Positions 6,546 to 13,914 of a stretch of DNA of 24,000 nt are shown here, in pieces. Location of the stretch: positions 1-24,000 of the IMG/VR virus record IMGVR_UViG_3300025000_001035. One strand, 5' to 3'. Position numbers and translations under genes: made by a program. Origin of the DNA: a virus. The notes under the pieces were generated by a model, which worked only from the letters and a program-made list of their open reading frames with translations, was not told the DNA's origin and searched no databases. Position 1 is the first letter of the stretch. Every line of letters starts with the position of its first letter.

Positions 6546-7476
6546 CTTCCACCTCTGCCCAAGGTGCTGATTCAGCCTTCTGGAACGCTTCCGACACGGC
6601 AAACTCCACTGCCCATTCAATGTCGTCTCGCTGTGTAGCTGGCAGCAGTGCGCCTAATATCTCCAAGGGGTCGTATTCTGGCTTGGCCATCTCGATAATT
6701 GGCCCCACGTGCTCTGCCCATCGGTGTGTCCTGATTTCCAGGAAGGCGGGCAGTTCATGGAGCATGGTCTGAACTGTTTTGTAGATAACCTCAACATCCT
6801 TATCGGTCACTCGATTGGATTGCATGAAAAGAAGGACTCGCTGCCAGATGTTTGAACTCCCTGGCTGACGTTGCTCTACGGGCGTCTGTGTAGCCAGGCG
6901 GTTATTCTCGCAGACATAGAGGAGCCTGAGCTTATGGGTGGCGGCGAAGTTGAATGATTCCCATACCTGCCCTGATTCCATCGCTGCGTCACCAAAGAAC
7001 ACCGCCGTTACTCTATCGCTGCCTTCTAGCTTCGCCGCCAAAGCAGCCCCCGTTGCCAGGCTGACGCCATCTCCGACTATAGGGAAGGCTCCCATGAAAC
7101 CTGCCGCCTTGTCCCGCAGATGCATGGAACCGCCCCTACCACCACAGCAGCCCGTGCCCTTGCCGTAGAGTTCGGCTATCATGGCGTCCAGGTTGCCGCC
7201 CTTGGCAAGATAGGCGGCATGGCATCTGTGACTGGCAAACACATGGGCGTCGGCAAGCAAAGCCATCATCACGCCAACGGCGCAACTCTCCTGGCCCAGG
7301 CTCAGATGTGTTGGAGTCCGCATGGGATTATAAGATGCGCCATACCCACCATAGACCTGTGCAATCTTCAAGTCCACCTGTCGGCACAGGTACATCTTCT
7401 CATAGGCTGTGGCAGCGTCAAAGGTCATTGTGGTATACTGCTCCTGAGTTGGTGGATAGCTGCTCTGTATTATCAC
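6535..7476 (-). CDS. Thiamine-diphosphate enzyme, E1 alpha / transketolase N-terminal type
   Basis: 313 residues from GTG at 7476. That start forms a GTGA overlap with the upstream micro-ORF, but its ribosome site is poor. ATG at 7428, with CAGGAG 12 bases upstream, is a plausible alternative. Landmarks are THLSLGQESCAVG (about 56-68), SHRCHAAYLAKG, YGKGTGCCGGRGGSMHL (104-120) and the diphosphate/Mg2+ motif G162-D-A-A-M-E-S-G followed by N191-N192. These match the alpha subunit of pyruvate, acetoin and branched-chain keto acid dehydrogenases. It pairs with the overlapping beta gene as a heterotetramer. With a GmhA-like isomerase and HldE-like enzyme just upstream, it could supply or extend a sugar phosphate. 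The usual dehydrogenase partners are absent. The family is clear and the substrate is inferred. Confidence 0.85.
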   Translation of the reverse strand: MIIQSSYPPTQEQYTTMTFDAATAYEKMYLCRQVDLKIAQVYGGYGASYNPMRTPTHLSLGQESCAVGVMMALLADAHVFASHRCHAAYLAKGGNLDAMIAELYGKGTGCCGGRGGSMHLRDKAAGFMGAFPIVGDGVSLATGAALAAKLEGSDRVTAVFFGDAAMESGQVWESFNFAATHKLRLLYVCENNRLATQTPVEQRQPGSSNIWQRVLLFMQSNRVTDKDVEVIYKTVQTMLHELPAFLEIRTHRWAEHVGPIIEMAKPEYDPLEILGALLPATQRDDIEWAVEFAVSEAFQKAESAPWAEVEVAV

Positions 7477-7556
7477 CCTTTGCTAAGGTTAAGTGGTACA
7501 GGGTTGCCGTACAAATACTCGGCGAAGGAACACAAGCCAACTCTTCCCCTTTTCAT
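7473..7556 (-). CDS. Candidate 27-codon micro-ORF between isomerase and E1 alpha
   Basis: A 27-codon frame exactly fills the only gap inside the sugar cassette. It starts at ATG 7556, overlapping the isomerase stop as ATGA, and its TGA at 7475-7473 overlaps the GTG of E1 alpha. The peptide begins MKRGRVGLCSFAEYLYGNP. There is no clear ribosome binding site, so translation would depend on coupling. It may encode a real small peptide, or merely serve to bring ribosomes to the weak GTG start. Only its junctions support it. Confidence 0.35.
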   Translation of the reverse strand: MKRGRVGLCSFAEYLYGNPVPLNLSKG

Positions 7557-8086
7557 TTCAAAGCCTCAGCTATCATGTGCAGTATACAAGACATCGCATC
7601 CTCCACGGGGCCATACTCGGCCTGTGGCAAGACCACCGCACTCTGACACATTGGCAGAGCTAGGCCACCCCCAAAGCCCAATATCCCAATGTTTGTGCCT
7701 TTCCCTACACCGAGACATTCCAGGATGTTGTCCGAGTGCCCAGAACCGCTTATGACAATAAGGGCGTCGCTGCCACGTTGAAGTAGTGTCAGTAGGCGGG
7801 CTGCGCTGCCTTGGTAGCCATAGTCGTTGCTCTGCGCTGTCAGGTAGGCAGAGTCGGCCATAAGGTCAATGGCCTTTATGCCCACATCACGGAGATGGAG
7901 TACAAGGTGTTGGGCATTAGCCTGGGAGCCGCCGTTGCCCACCACAAAGACCGTGCTGCCCCTATCTCGCATGACCCGCAGCAGTTCTATCAGGACAACT
8001 ACTTCCGTCGCCCTGATATTCTCAATGGCTTCAATAACTCGCCCCTTGTATAGGGCTATCTGGTCTGCTACTGTCACCACAGCCAT
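7553..8086 (-). CDS. SIS-domain sugar-phosphate isomerase, GmhA-like
   Basis: 177 residues, close to GmhA length (about 190). Its ATG overlaps the upstream stop as TAATG. The SIS fold is marked by VVGNGGSQANAQHLV at 48-62, the sugar-phosphate loop VISGSGHSDNIL at 111-122 and a C-terminal EYGPVEDAMSCILH. GmhA converts sedoheptulose 7-phosphate to manno-heptose 7-phosphate, the first committed step of ADP- or GDP-heptose synthesis. Its zinc ligands are a His-x3-Glu pair and a Gln/Glu-x7-His pair. Here the first pair reads H60-x3-H64, so the usual catalytic Glu seems replaced by His, while E162 and H170 are kept. This may change the substrate or mechanism. The next upstream gene is the HldE-like enzyme of the same pathway. 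Confidence 0.85.
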   Translation of the reverse strand: MAVVTVADQIALYKGRVIEAIENIRATEVVVLIELLRVMRDRGSTVFVVGNGGSQANAQHLVLHLRDVGIKAIDLMADSAYLTAQSNDYGYQGSAARLLTLLQRGSDALIVISGSGHSDNILECLGVGKGTNIGILGFGGGLALPMCQSAVVLPQAEYGPVEDAMSCILHMIAEALK

Positions 8087-9441
8087 TACACAAGTCTCCT
8101 GATGAACTTCCGTAAGACCTTGGGGTCAATGGGCTTCTCGTTGCCAAAAGTAGCACACTGCATGGCGGCGGCGCAACTGCCCACAAAGGCCGCTACCTCT
8201 CGATCTACCCCCAGGCATGTCAACGGTGCCGCCAGGGAAAAGAGGGCATCACCAGCGCCTACTCTGTCAACCAATTGCGTCACGAAGGATGGGACGTCCA
8301 TGCCAAAGTTGCAGCCTTTTGAGCCGTTGGTCAGCAGCACATTGCTTGCGCTGTATATATCCCAGCCGTTAGCTAGGGCCAGCCGCTGTTCAGGACCATC
8401 CATGCAAATAAAGTCCAGCCGCTTCCATTTGGTCGCAAGGTTCAGCCCATAGTTGGCAGAGTTGGTCTGGCAGTTCACGGCAAGGAACCTGGCCTGCTTT
8501 TGCAGTCCGTCCCGTAACTCAGGCGTGAACAGGCCATGCCCGTAGTCCATCGCTATGACCATGCTGTACTCGGCGGCATGGGCCAGAAGGTCAAGCCCTT
8601 CCAACTTGATAGATAGCGTGTCTGGCAATGTTTGTATCGAGAACAGTTTGCGGAACTCCTGTTCCTCTACAAACCGCTCTTTTACAATCGGCTCACGCTG
8701 GCATACCAGCCGCACGTTCTTGGCAAACCCTGCCAGGTGGTTCTGGATAGCTACAGAACCGCCATGATAAGCCTCGGTTCGCAGCTTCTTGACAGACAGA
8801 TGGTGCTCTCTAGGACTCTTGGTGAGCGTGTTCACTATCACATATCTATCGGTAATGCTCTCCCCCACCACCAGGATGCTCAGATTCGCAATGGAGTCCA
8901 CCGATCCCAGAATCTCGTCTGCGCTGTGGCGCCGCCTGAATCCTTCCAACCACCGCCATGTCTCCTCTGAGTAGCTGTGAAATGTGCCGTTGAGGTCTTC
9001 CTTGGGAACTGGAAAGTATGGCGTGAAGGCCAACCGCCCCCCTACTGACGCCAGGGCATCCTTCTCTTCCTGTATGATACCCTGCTCGTCATAGTCGCCA
9101 CCCTTGACGAATAGGTCTGGACGAACTGCCTCAATAACCTCTGCGGCAGTGGGTGCATTACTCGGCACAACGTAGTCCACCATGTCGAGAGCCGCTAACT
9201 GCTCCATGCGTTGCCATTGGGAAAACACGGGCTTTCCTGGCCCCTTGTTCACATATTCATCCGCGGTGACGCTCACCACAAGCACATCGCCCTTCGCCTT
9301 GGCTTCTCTCAGATAGCCGATATGCCCTGGATGCAGCACGTCGAAGCAGCCGTGGGCCAGCACAACAGGCTTGCCGCCCCGACAGCCATTCAACTCCGCA
9401 ACGTCGGCAAGAACTTTGTGCCGTCCGGGTGCAACTGTCAT
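8086..9441 (-). CDS. Bifunctional nucleotidyltransferase-PfkB kinase, HldE-like with swapped domains
   Basis: 451 residues, with ATG at 9441 overlapping the preceding stop as ATGA. Residues 25-145 are a cytidylyltransferase-type domain with AHGCFDVLHPGHIGYL (HxGH at 37-40) and FVKGGDY at 111-117, as in the adenylyltransferase part of HldE and in glycerol-3-phosphate cytidylyltransferases. Residues 185-451 are a ribokinase/PfkB domain with VVGESITDRYV, DYGHG at 299-303 and the anion-hole and base motif DRVGAGDALFS at 392-402 (Asp398). HldE phosphorylates heptose 7-phosphate at O1 and then adds AMP. In the E. coli enzyme the kinase is N-terminal, so the order here is reversed. With the GmhA-like gene next to it, activation of a heptose or similar sugar is the best reading. 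Confidence 0.85.
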   Translation of the reverse strand: MTVAPGRHKVLADVAELNGCRGGKPVVLAHGCFDVLHPGHIGYLREAKAKGDVLVVSVTADEYVNKGPGKPVFSQWQRMEQLAALDMVDYVVPSNAPTAAEVIEAVRPDLFVKGGDYDEQGIIQEEKDALASVGGRLAFTPYFPVPKEDLNGTFHSYSEETWRWLEGFRRRHSADEILGSVDSIANLSILVVGESITDRYVIVNTLTKSPREHHLSVKKLRTEAYHGGSVAIQNHLAGFAKNVRLVCQREPIVKERFVEEQEFRKLFSIQTLPDTLSIKLEGLDLLAHAAEYSMVIAMDYGHGLFTPELRDGLQKQARFLAVNCQTNSANYGLNLATKWKRLDFICMDGPEQRLALANGWDIYSASNVLLTNGSKGCNFGMDVPSFVTQLVDRVGAGDALFSLAAPLTCLGVDREVAAFVGSCAAAMQCATFGNEKPIDPKVLRKFIRRLV

Positions 9442-11054
9442 TTCGTCCCCGTCAAGATTGCGAACTTGCTCTGTATCACCACGTCGTCTTGTGTGATGGT
9501 AGCTTTATACGCCTTCCGCACCGCATCGGGCATCGTCCTGTGTATCTCCATGATGCGGTCTGTGCTCTCCTTGGGTAGCCCGCTGTTATCTAGCCAGTTG
9601 CGGATGCTAAACCCCTCCATGATATATTCAGCAGCCTTGATGTACTTGAAGCCCGCTCTGACCATAAGGCGGTTCATAAACGGCACTGTCATGGTCATAC
9701 GGTCTTCCTTCAACTTGAACATTTCGGTATACCATTGCTGCGCCATCCGACTAATTGGCACACCCTCGGAGAAGATGAACTTGCCGCCAGGGACTAGCAC
9801 CCGCAGGCATTCCCGCATGGCCTTGTCCGCATCGCCCTGCCCTGTCAGTCCATGCACTACCATCCTGGCAAACACCTTGTCGAACCGTCCCCTGGGGTAA
9901 GGAATAGCCCTGATGTCCCCCTCTACGAACTCCGTGTTTACAGCCGTGCGTCCATTCACCCGTGCAAGCATGGCGGGCGATACATCCAGGCCGACTACCT
10001 GGTGCACCACCGGAGCAACTTCATGGGCAATGTAACCAGGGCCAGTGCCCGCATCCAGCACATAGTCATCAGACACAACCCCAGCAGCATCCATGAGTGC
10101 CGCCAGATAACCTTTGTCCTGGGGCCATTGGAGTCTGGGATAGCTCATGGCTCTGCCTTCCCAATGCTCTCGAAGAGTTGCCATCTCGACCATCAATGAT
10201 GGGTTATTCATCTCATCTGGCCTGATGGTTTGTGGTTTCATGGTTATCATCTCGTATTTGCACCCCTCGGCTTTACAAAGATAGAGTCCCATATCTCGTG
10301 ACTGATGGCTCAGATAAACAGGGCCAATACAGAATGTTCCATTGTTATTATGGGCACGAAAAGGAATCTGGTAGAAGTCTTTGAAGCCCCGTGCCAACTC
10401 CAGGATTTTGACTGGCGTGTCCACATCCATGTGCGGGTAGCAACCCTGCTGCTGCCAGAAGTAGTGGTCTTCGCCCTCAGTACCAAAGCCTCTCCATACA
10501 GGAGGGGCAATACGCTTCAAAGCTTCAACTTTGAACAGAATGCAACAATGGGCAGCCCAGGTCAGACGCAACAGTCCTTCCCGTGTTGGCCTGTCATGCG
10601 GCCCATAGTTCATGTCTTCGACAGGTGGGAAGTCAGGGAAGGTGAGTCGTGGCAGGATGATGTCTTGCCCGTGGCGGAGCAATCTTTCGAGTGTGTTAGG
10701 GGTGAAACAGGCGTCGTTCTCAATCAGGAAGAGGTAGTCATAGCCACCGTCTATAGCGGCCTGGACTCCCCAGTTACGCATCTGGGTATGGCCCCGCAGC
10801 CTGCTTCGGGGGACAGTGGATGCAGCCTCTTCCTCAGTGATGAAACCTGGAATGAATACAGGAACAGCCGATGGCCCGTAGGCAGCGCACATCGCCAGAG
10901 TGTCATCTAGCGTGGTGCGGCCCTCAGTGCCATAGCTCATGGGCCGAGGCCCCACGATAGCCACAAGCACTGTGGGCAAGAGTGCCCCTGTAGGCGCAGG
11001 GGGCACAACGCCGACAGGAACACTCTTGAGGTCATATTCAAGCAAAGTAGCCAT
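9438..11054 (-). CDS. Glycosyltransferase-methyltransferase fusion protein
   Basis: 538 residues from ATG at 11054, with AAGGTAG upstream. Residues 1-250 look like a GT-A family glycosyltransferase: a TVLVAIVGPRP strand, GGYDYLFLIENDACFTP at 103-119 with an acidic metal-binding motif in place of DxD, and FGTEGEDHYFW at 190-200, as in family 2-like transferases. A C260/C265 pair lies in the linker. Residues 310-538 are a class I SAM methyltransferase with motif I VLDAGTGPG at 332-340, acidic motif VVGLDVSPAML and a FVEGDIRAIPYP segment near 390, close to UbiE-type enzymes. A single chain could add a sugar and methylate it, or methylate a neighbouring glycan. It heads the sugar cassette and directly follows the capsid genes. 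Confidence 0.8.
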   Translation of the reverse strand: MATLLEYDLKSVPVGVVPPAPTGALLPTVLVAIVGPRPMSYGTEGRTTLDDTLAMCAAYGPSAVPVFIPGFITEEEAASTVPRSRLRGHTQMRNWGVQAAIDGGYDYLFLIENDACFTPNTLERLLRHGQDIILPRLTFPDFPPVEDMNYGPHDRPTREGLLRLTWAAHCCILFKVEALKRIAPPVWRGFGTEGEDHYFWQQQGCYPHMDVDTPVKILELARGFKDFYQIPFRAHNNNGTFCIGPVYLSHQSRDMGLYLCKAEGCKYEMITMKPQTIRPDEMNNPSLMVEMATLREHWEGRAMSYPRLQWPQDKGYLAALMDAAGVVSDDYVLDAGTGPGYIAHEVAPVVHQVVGLDVSPAMLARVNGRTAVNTEFVEGDIRAIPYPRGRFDKVFARMVVHGLTGQGDADKAMRECLRVLVPGGKFIFSEGVPISRMAQQWYTEMFKLKEDRMTMTVPFMNRLMVRAGFKYIKAAEYIMEGFSIRNWLDNSGLPKESTDRIMEIHRTMPDAVRKAYKATITQDDVVIQSKFAILTGTK

Positions 11055-11065
11055 AATAGGCTACC

Positions 11066-11830
11066 TTACCGGGCTATTTGAAGGAAAATCTGGGCATACC
11101 CCGTTGCGGTGGCGATGCTTTCAAAGATGCCGATTACAGGCAAGAGGCTGTCTGTTGCCTGAGCGCTTGCTGTCTTGTTCATCCTGACGCCACCATCCAC
11201 GGTGCCCGTGGCATAGACCCGTGCCTTGTAACCTATAACAGACGATTGGGCTATCATCAGGATTTGTGCGGAACCCCAGGTCTGGCACCAGAAGTAGCGG
11301 TCATCCGCCACCTCAACGGGGGCCACGCCCAACGGGATGCCGTCAATGTCGTTGGAGTCAAACAGTTCGCAGTCCAGCCACTTGTTCTGCCGCAACCCCA
11401 CCTTCGAGGCAGTGGTGAGGGCTTCGTCAGCGATGCCATCCTCTTCGTCAAGATTTACCTTGAAGGTGGCGGTGGTGGCAGCGGCAAGATGGCCCTTGAC
11501 GATGTACATGTGGCCTTCTGCATTACCATCAGTCACGTAGATGGTGCCGTCGGCGTACTTGTCCTTGGTAAGCGATGCGCCTGAGTTGGTCACGATGATG
11601 GCCAGGGTGCCCAGGGCGGCGGCTGCAACAGACCTGCCACGTCCGTGGACACCAGTCACCAAGTCCTTCTGCATCACCAGCTTACCAGCGCCAATGGCAC
11701 CGTTGCTGAAGGCGTAGTAGAACACACGACCATCAGGCAACTCCATACGAGTGCCCAGGCGGTGCTTCTTGCCAACGGTGGTAATCTTCTCCCACCCGAA
11801 CTTGCCGTAAATGTTCAATGGAAATGCCAT
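11066..11830 (-). CDS. Probable capsid-associated or decoration protein
   Basis: 254 residues with a strong site (AAAGGAG) before ATG at 11830. The sequence is dominated by short beta-type segments with many Ala, Thr, Gly and Val, and a long Ala-rich central part (GRGRSVAAAALGTLAIIVTN, LAAATTATFKVNLDEEDG). It has no enzymatic motif, signal peptide or coiled coil. It lies one small gene downstream of the major capsid gene. Its composition and place fit the head decoration or minor capsid proteins often found there, but I recognise no named family. A tail or head-fibre role is an alternative. Confidence 0.68.
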   Translation of the reverse strand: MAFPLNIYGKFGWEKITTVGKKHRLGTRMELPDGRVFYYAFSNGAIGAGKLVMQKDLVTGVHGRGRSVAAAALGTLAIIVTNSGASLTKDKYADGTIYVTDGNAEGHMYIVKGHLAAATTATFKVNLDEEDGIADEALTTASKVGLRQNKWLDCELFDSNDIDGIPLGVAPVEVADDRYFWCQTWGSAQILMIAQSSVIGYKARVYATGTVDGGVRMNKTASAQATDSLLPVIGIFESIATATGYAQIFLQIAR

Positions 11831-11832
11831 AG

Positions 11833-12231
11833 CTAGTCTCCTTTGCCGGCTCTGCGTCCAGCGGTAGCCCGACGTTTGTTTTTAGAACCCGCAGGACGGC
11901 CTCGGACTACCGTTACAACCGCCTGCTCTTCTACGCCTGCTTCCTCGGCAGGTTGCGTTACAATCCTTGATTCTCTGCAAGCCTTGCATTGGCAGCTTTT
12001 GCTTGGAGGCCAGGACAGCAATCCTATCCTGGATTTCCGTGCCAGGTGGTCTGGGTGCCCAGGATGATTGGGCATCTCAGTCCCTTTCGCCACTGCTACC
12101 TGACCAGTCGTGTTTAGTAAGTCCCGATGCGCCCAGAGCGTGACCTTGGGCGGCCAGGAGTCCACATAGCCAAATGAGTACCCCTGGCTAACCAGTTCCG
12201 TCCGTACCTCTATGCGTTTTCTGGCATCCAT
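11833..12231 (-). CDS. Small basic Cys/His-rich protein, possible zinc and nucleic acid binding
   Basis: 132 residues from ATG at 12231, immediately after the major capsid stop. The middle contains HPGHPDH (H56, H59, H62) and, 18 residues later, C80-Q-C82-K-A-C85, a spacing that could bind zinc. After an acidic linker the C-terminus is strongly basic with VVRGRPAGSKNKRR, which resembles an AT-hook core (RGRP) flanked by Lys/Arg. Such tails bind DNA minor groove or RNA in other proteins. Lying between capsid and capsid-associated genes, it could be a small head protein that contacts DNA. The family is not recognised and the metal binding is inferred from spacing only. Confidence 0.65.
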   Translation of the reverse strand: MDARKRIEVRTELVSQGYSFGYVDSWPPKVTLWAHRDLLNTTGQVAVAKGTEMPNHPGHPDHLARKSRIGLLSWPPSKSCQCKACRESRIVTQPAEEAGVEEQAVVTVVRGRPAGSKNKRRATAGRRAGKGD

Positions 12232-12233
12232 CG

Positions 12234-13112
12234 TTACGCCGTGGCAGCAGTGCTAGGAGCAGCAGCGTCACACTTGAATCCGGCCCCTCGTTTGTCGTCA
12301 AGCTCGAAGACGCCGTAGTCGGATACCATCACGACTTCCGTGGCCCGCAGCGATGCGTCTCGCTGCCTCTCCGTCCGGGTCTTGACCGATTCCAACACCA
12401 CCATAGCGCCCTGGTCTGCTATGACACCCACTGCATCATCCGAGGAGTCTACGGCAAGGTTGCCATCCTCAAAGATTGGCACTCCATTCAGGGGCCGCAG
12501 TCCCACAAAGAACTTGCCCAGTAGTTCTTGCGACCAACCATTCGGAACGGGATAGGTGGCCCCGGGCGTGATGGCGCCAGACTTGGTGAAGATGTACACA
12601 GAGTTGGGATGATGCAGGATGGAGAGCTTGCTCCCGAACTTGTTTGCCTTGGCGTAGGTGATGGCAGCGGCCACGTTGCTTACGTTGAACTTGGCATTTG
12701 CGATACCCAGCAAGGTTCCACCGTTCAGGCTGGAATACAGGGCATGGACATCGGTGTCCTTCTTGCGAGCCATGCCGTCGCCCAATTGCCGCCCAATCAT
12801 GCTGAACACATTGGGCTGGCTCTGCCTCACCAGTTTGTCTGTCACGATGACCTTTGCACCAACCTCGGCAGAGGTCAGGTCAACCGTGGTCGGGCCGATT
12901 TCCTCTTCGTCCACGATGTCCTGCCCGTCCACCAGGTCGTTTATGGTCATCTGCCCCACCTTTGGTACAGTGACCTGCTTCTCTCCCTGGTTCAGTATCA
13001 TGTGCTCAATGAGCGACATGGCGGGAGCGTTATGCTCCTCGGTGTACCGCACCGCTGCGATGATGATTCGCTGTGCATTCTCCAAATTACCCGTCGTTGC
13101 TGTCTGTGGCAT
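12234..13112 (-). CDS. Major capsid protein, HK97-fold type
   Basis: 292 residues with GGAGGGTAAG before ATG at 13112. Position and sequence pattern support the call: after a scaffold-like gene, with an early beta-rich region (KQVTVPKVGQMTINDLVDGQ), a helix with IGRQLGDGMARKKDTDVHAL typical of the HK97 spine region, YVFTK-type strands in the middle, and a C-terminal part GVIADQGAMVVLESVKTRT with VVMVSDYGVFELDD, typical of the A and P domains. No protease gene is visible nearby and the scaffold is a separate gene, as in phages with uncleaved capsid protein. The fold is an inference from these motifs and the neighbourhood. It would be the most abundant protein of the late operon, consistent with the promoter just upstream of its scaffold. 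Confidence 0.85.
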   Translation of the reverse strand: MPQTATTGNLENAQRIIIAAVRYTEEHNAPAMSLIEHMILNQGEKQVTVPKVGQMTINDLVDGQDIVDEEEIGPTTVDLTSAEVGAKVIVTDKLVRQSQPNVFSMIGRQLGDGMARKKDTDVHALYSSLNGGTLLGIANAKFNVSNVAAAITYAKANKFGSKLSILHHPNSVYIFTKSGAITPGATYPVPNGWSQELLGKFFVGLRPLNGVPIFEDGNLAVDSSDDAVGVIADQGAMVVLESVKTRTERQRDASLRATEVVMVSDYGVFELDDKRGAGFKCDAAAPSTAATA

Positions 13113-13115
13113 TTC

Positions 13116-13892
13116 TTACCCTCCCGCGTATTTCCTAGCGGCTGCTATGGTCTGTTCCGTCCTAACGCCCTTGTTGTACTGGTCGAGAAGCGCATTATCG
13201 TTGTTGGCGGCAATAGGCATCACCGTGTTGTTGGCAAAGGTCTGAGCGGGCACTAGCCGCTTCTTCAGGGCGGCATTCTCCGCTTCCAGTGCCGCCAGGC
13301 GTTGCTCGGTCTTGCCCTGCGTCGTAGCTTGCTTAGCAGCCTCGGTCATAGCCGCTGGCGTGGGAAGATTCATAATGGAACGGGCATCTACGCCGTGCTG
13401 CTTGGCAATCTCGAAGGCAGCGTTGATTTGCCCCTGGCGTAGTCGCTCCTGATCATATTGCCTGTAAACAATGTCGCCCTGCTGCTTGGCAATCTCGAAG
13501 GCGTGTTCAGGGGCAAGTCCATACCGAGCCTCTAGCTGCTGGGCATGAGCAGCAACAACATCGGCCAGGATTCTGGTCTCATTCTGTTGCTGTGCAATTC
13601 TGTTCTGCTCTTCCAGTCTGGCAATGTACTGCTGGGTTTCAGTTGACACAGCAGATGGAGCAGGAGTCTCTGGGGGCTTGGTCACAACTGGTTCTACGAC
13701 GGGGGCTTCGGCAACGGGAACCTCGACCGAAGCAGCAGGAACAGGTTCAGGAGTGCCATCTTCCTGGGCATTGAGATTCGCTATCTCAGCCAGAATCTCC
13801 TTGTCGTCGCCCGTGGCGTCAAGCTGCGCCAACTCGGTAACGATAGGATTGTCCTCTTTGTTGACTTCTGCTGGCGATGCGGTCGTTTCCAT
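13116..13892 (-). CDS. Probable capsid scaffold protein
   Basis: 258 residues from ATG at 13892, with GTGAGGGATCGC just upstream. The frame is open further but has no better start. Residues 1-85 are acidic and Pro/Ala/Val-rich, probably disordered. Residues 90-185 are rich in Gln, Glu, Arg and Ala and predicted helical (TQQYIARLEEQNRIAQQQNE), and LAALEAENAALKKRL near 205-220 is a textbook coiled coil. High helix content, low aromatic content and a place directly before the major capsid gene are the hallmarks of scaffold proteins, which direct capsid assembly and then leave. It is the first gene after the promoter at about 13980-14009. The assignment rests on composition and position, not on a conserved motif. 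Confidence 0.78.
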   Translation of the reverse strand: METTASPAEVNKEDNPIVTELAQLDATGDDKEILAEIANLNAQEDGTPEPVPAASVEVPVAEAPVVEPVVTKPPETPAPSAVSTETQQYIARLEEQNRIAQQQNETRILADVVAAHAQQLEARYGLAPEHAFEIAKQQGDIVYRQYDQERLRQGQINAAFEIAKQHGVDARSIMNLPTPAAMTEAAKQATTQGKTEQRLAALEAENAALKKRLVPAQTFANNTVMPIAANNDNALLDQYNKGVRTEQTIAAARKYAGG

Positions 13893-13914
13893 GCGATCCC
13901 TCACAAACAACAAA

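Noticed and set aside
6546-6620. N-terminal 25-residue extension of the E1 beta frame
   Set aside because: It overlaps the conserved end of E1 alpha, has no family similarity, and a TTG with a ribosome site lies where homologues begin.
8217-8222. Second TTGACA match inside the HldE-like gene
   Set aside because: It is within conserved kinase coding sequence with no -10 box downstream.
12528-13256. Long plus-strand frame over the capsid and scaffold genes
   Set aside because: It is antisense to the confident capsid gene, with a Cys/His-rich composition typical of antisense frames and no start signal.
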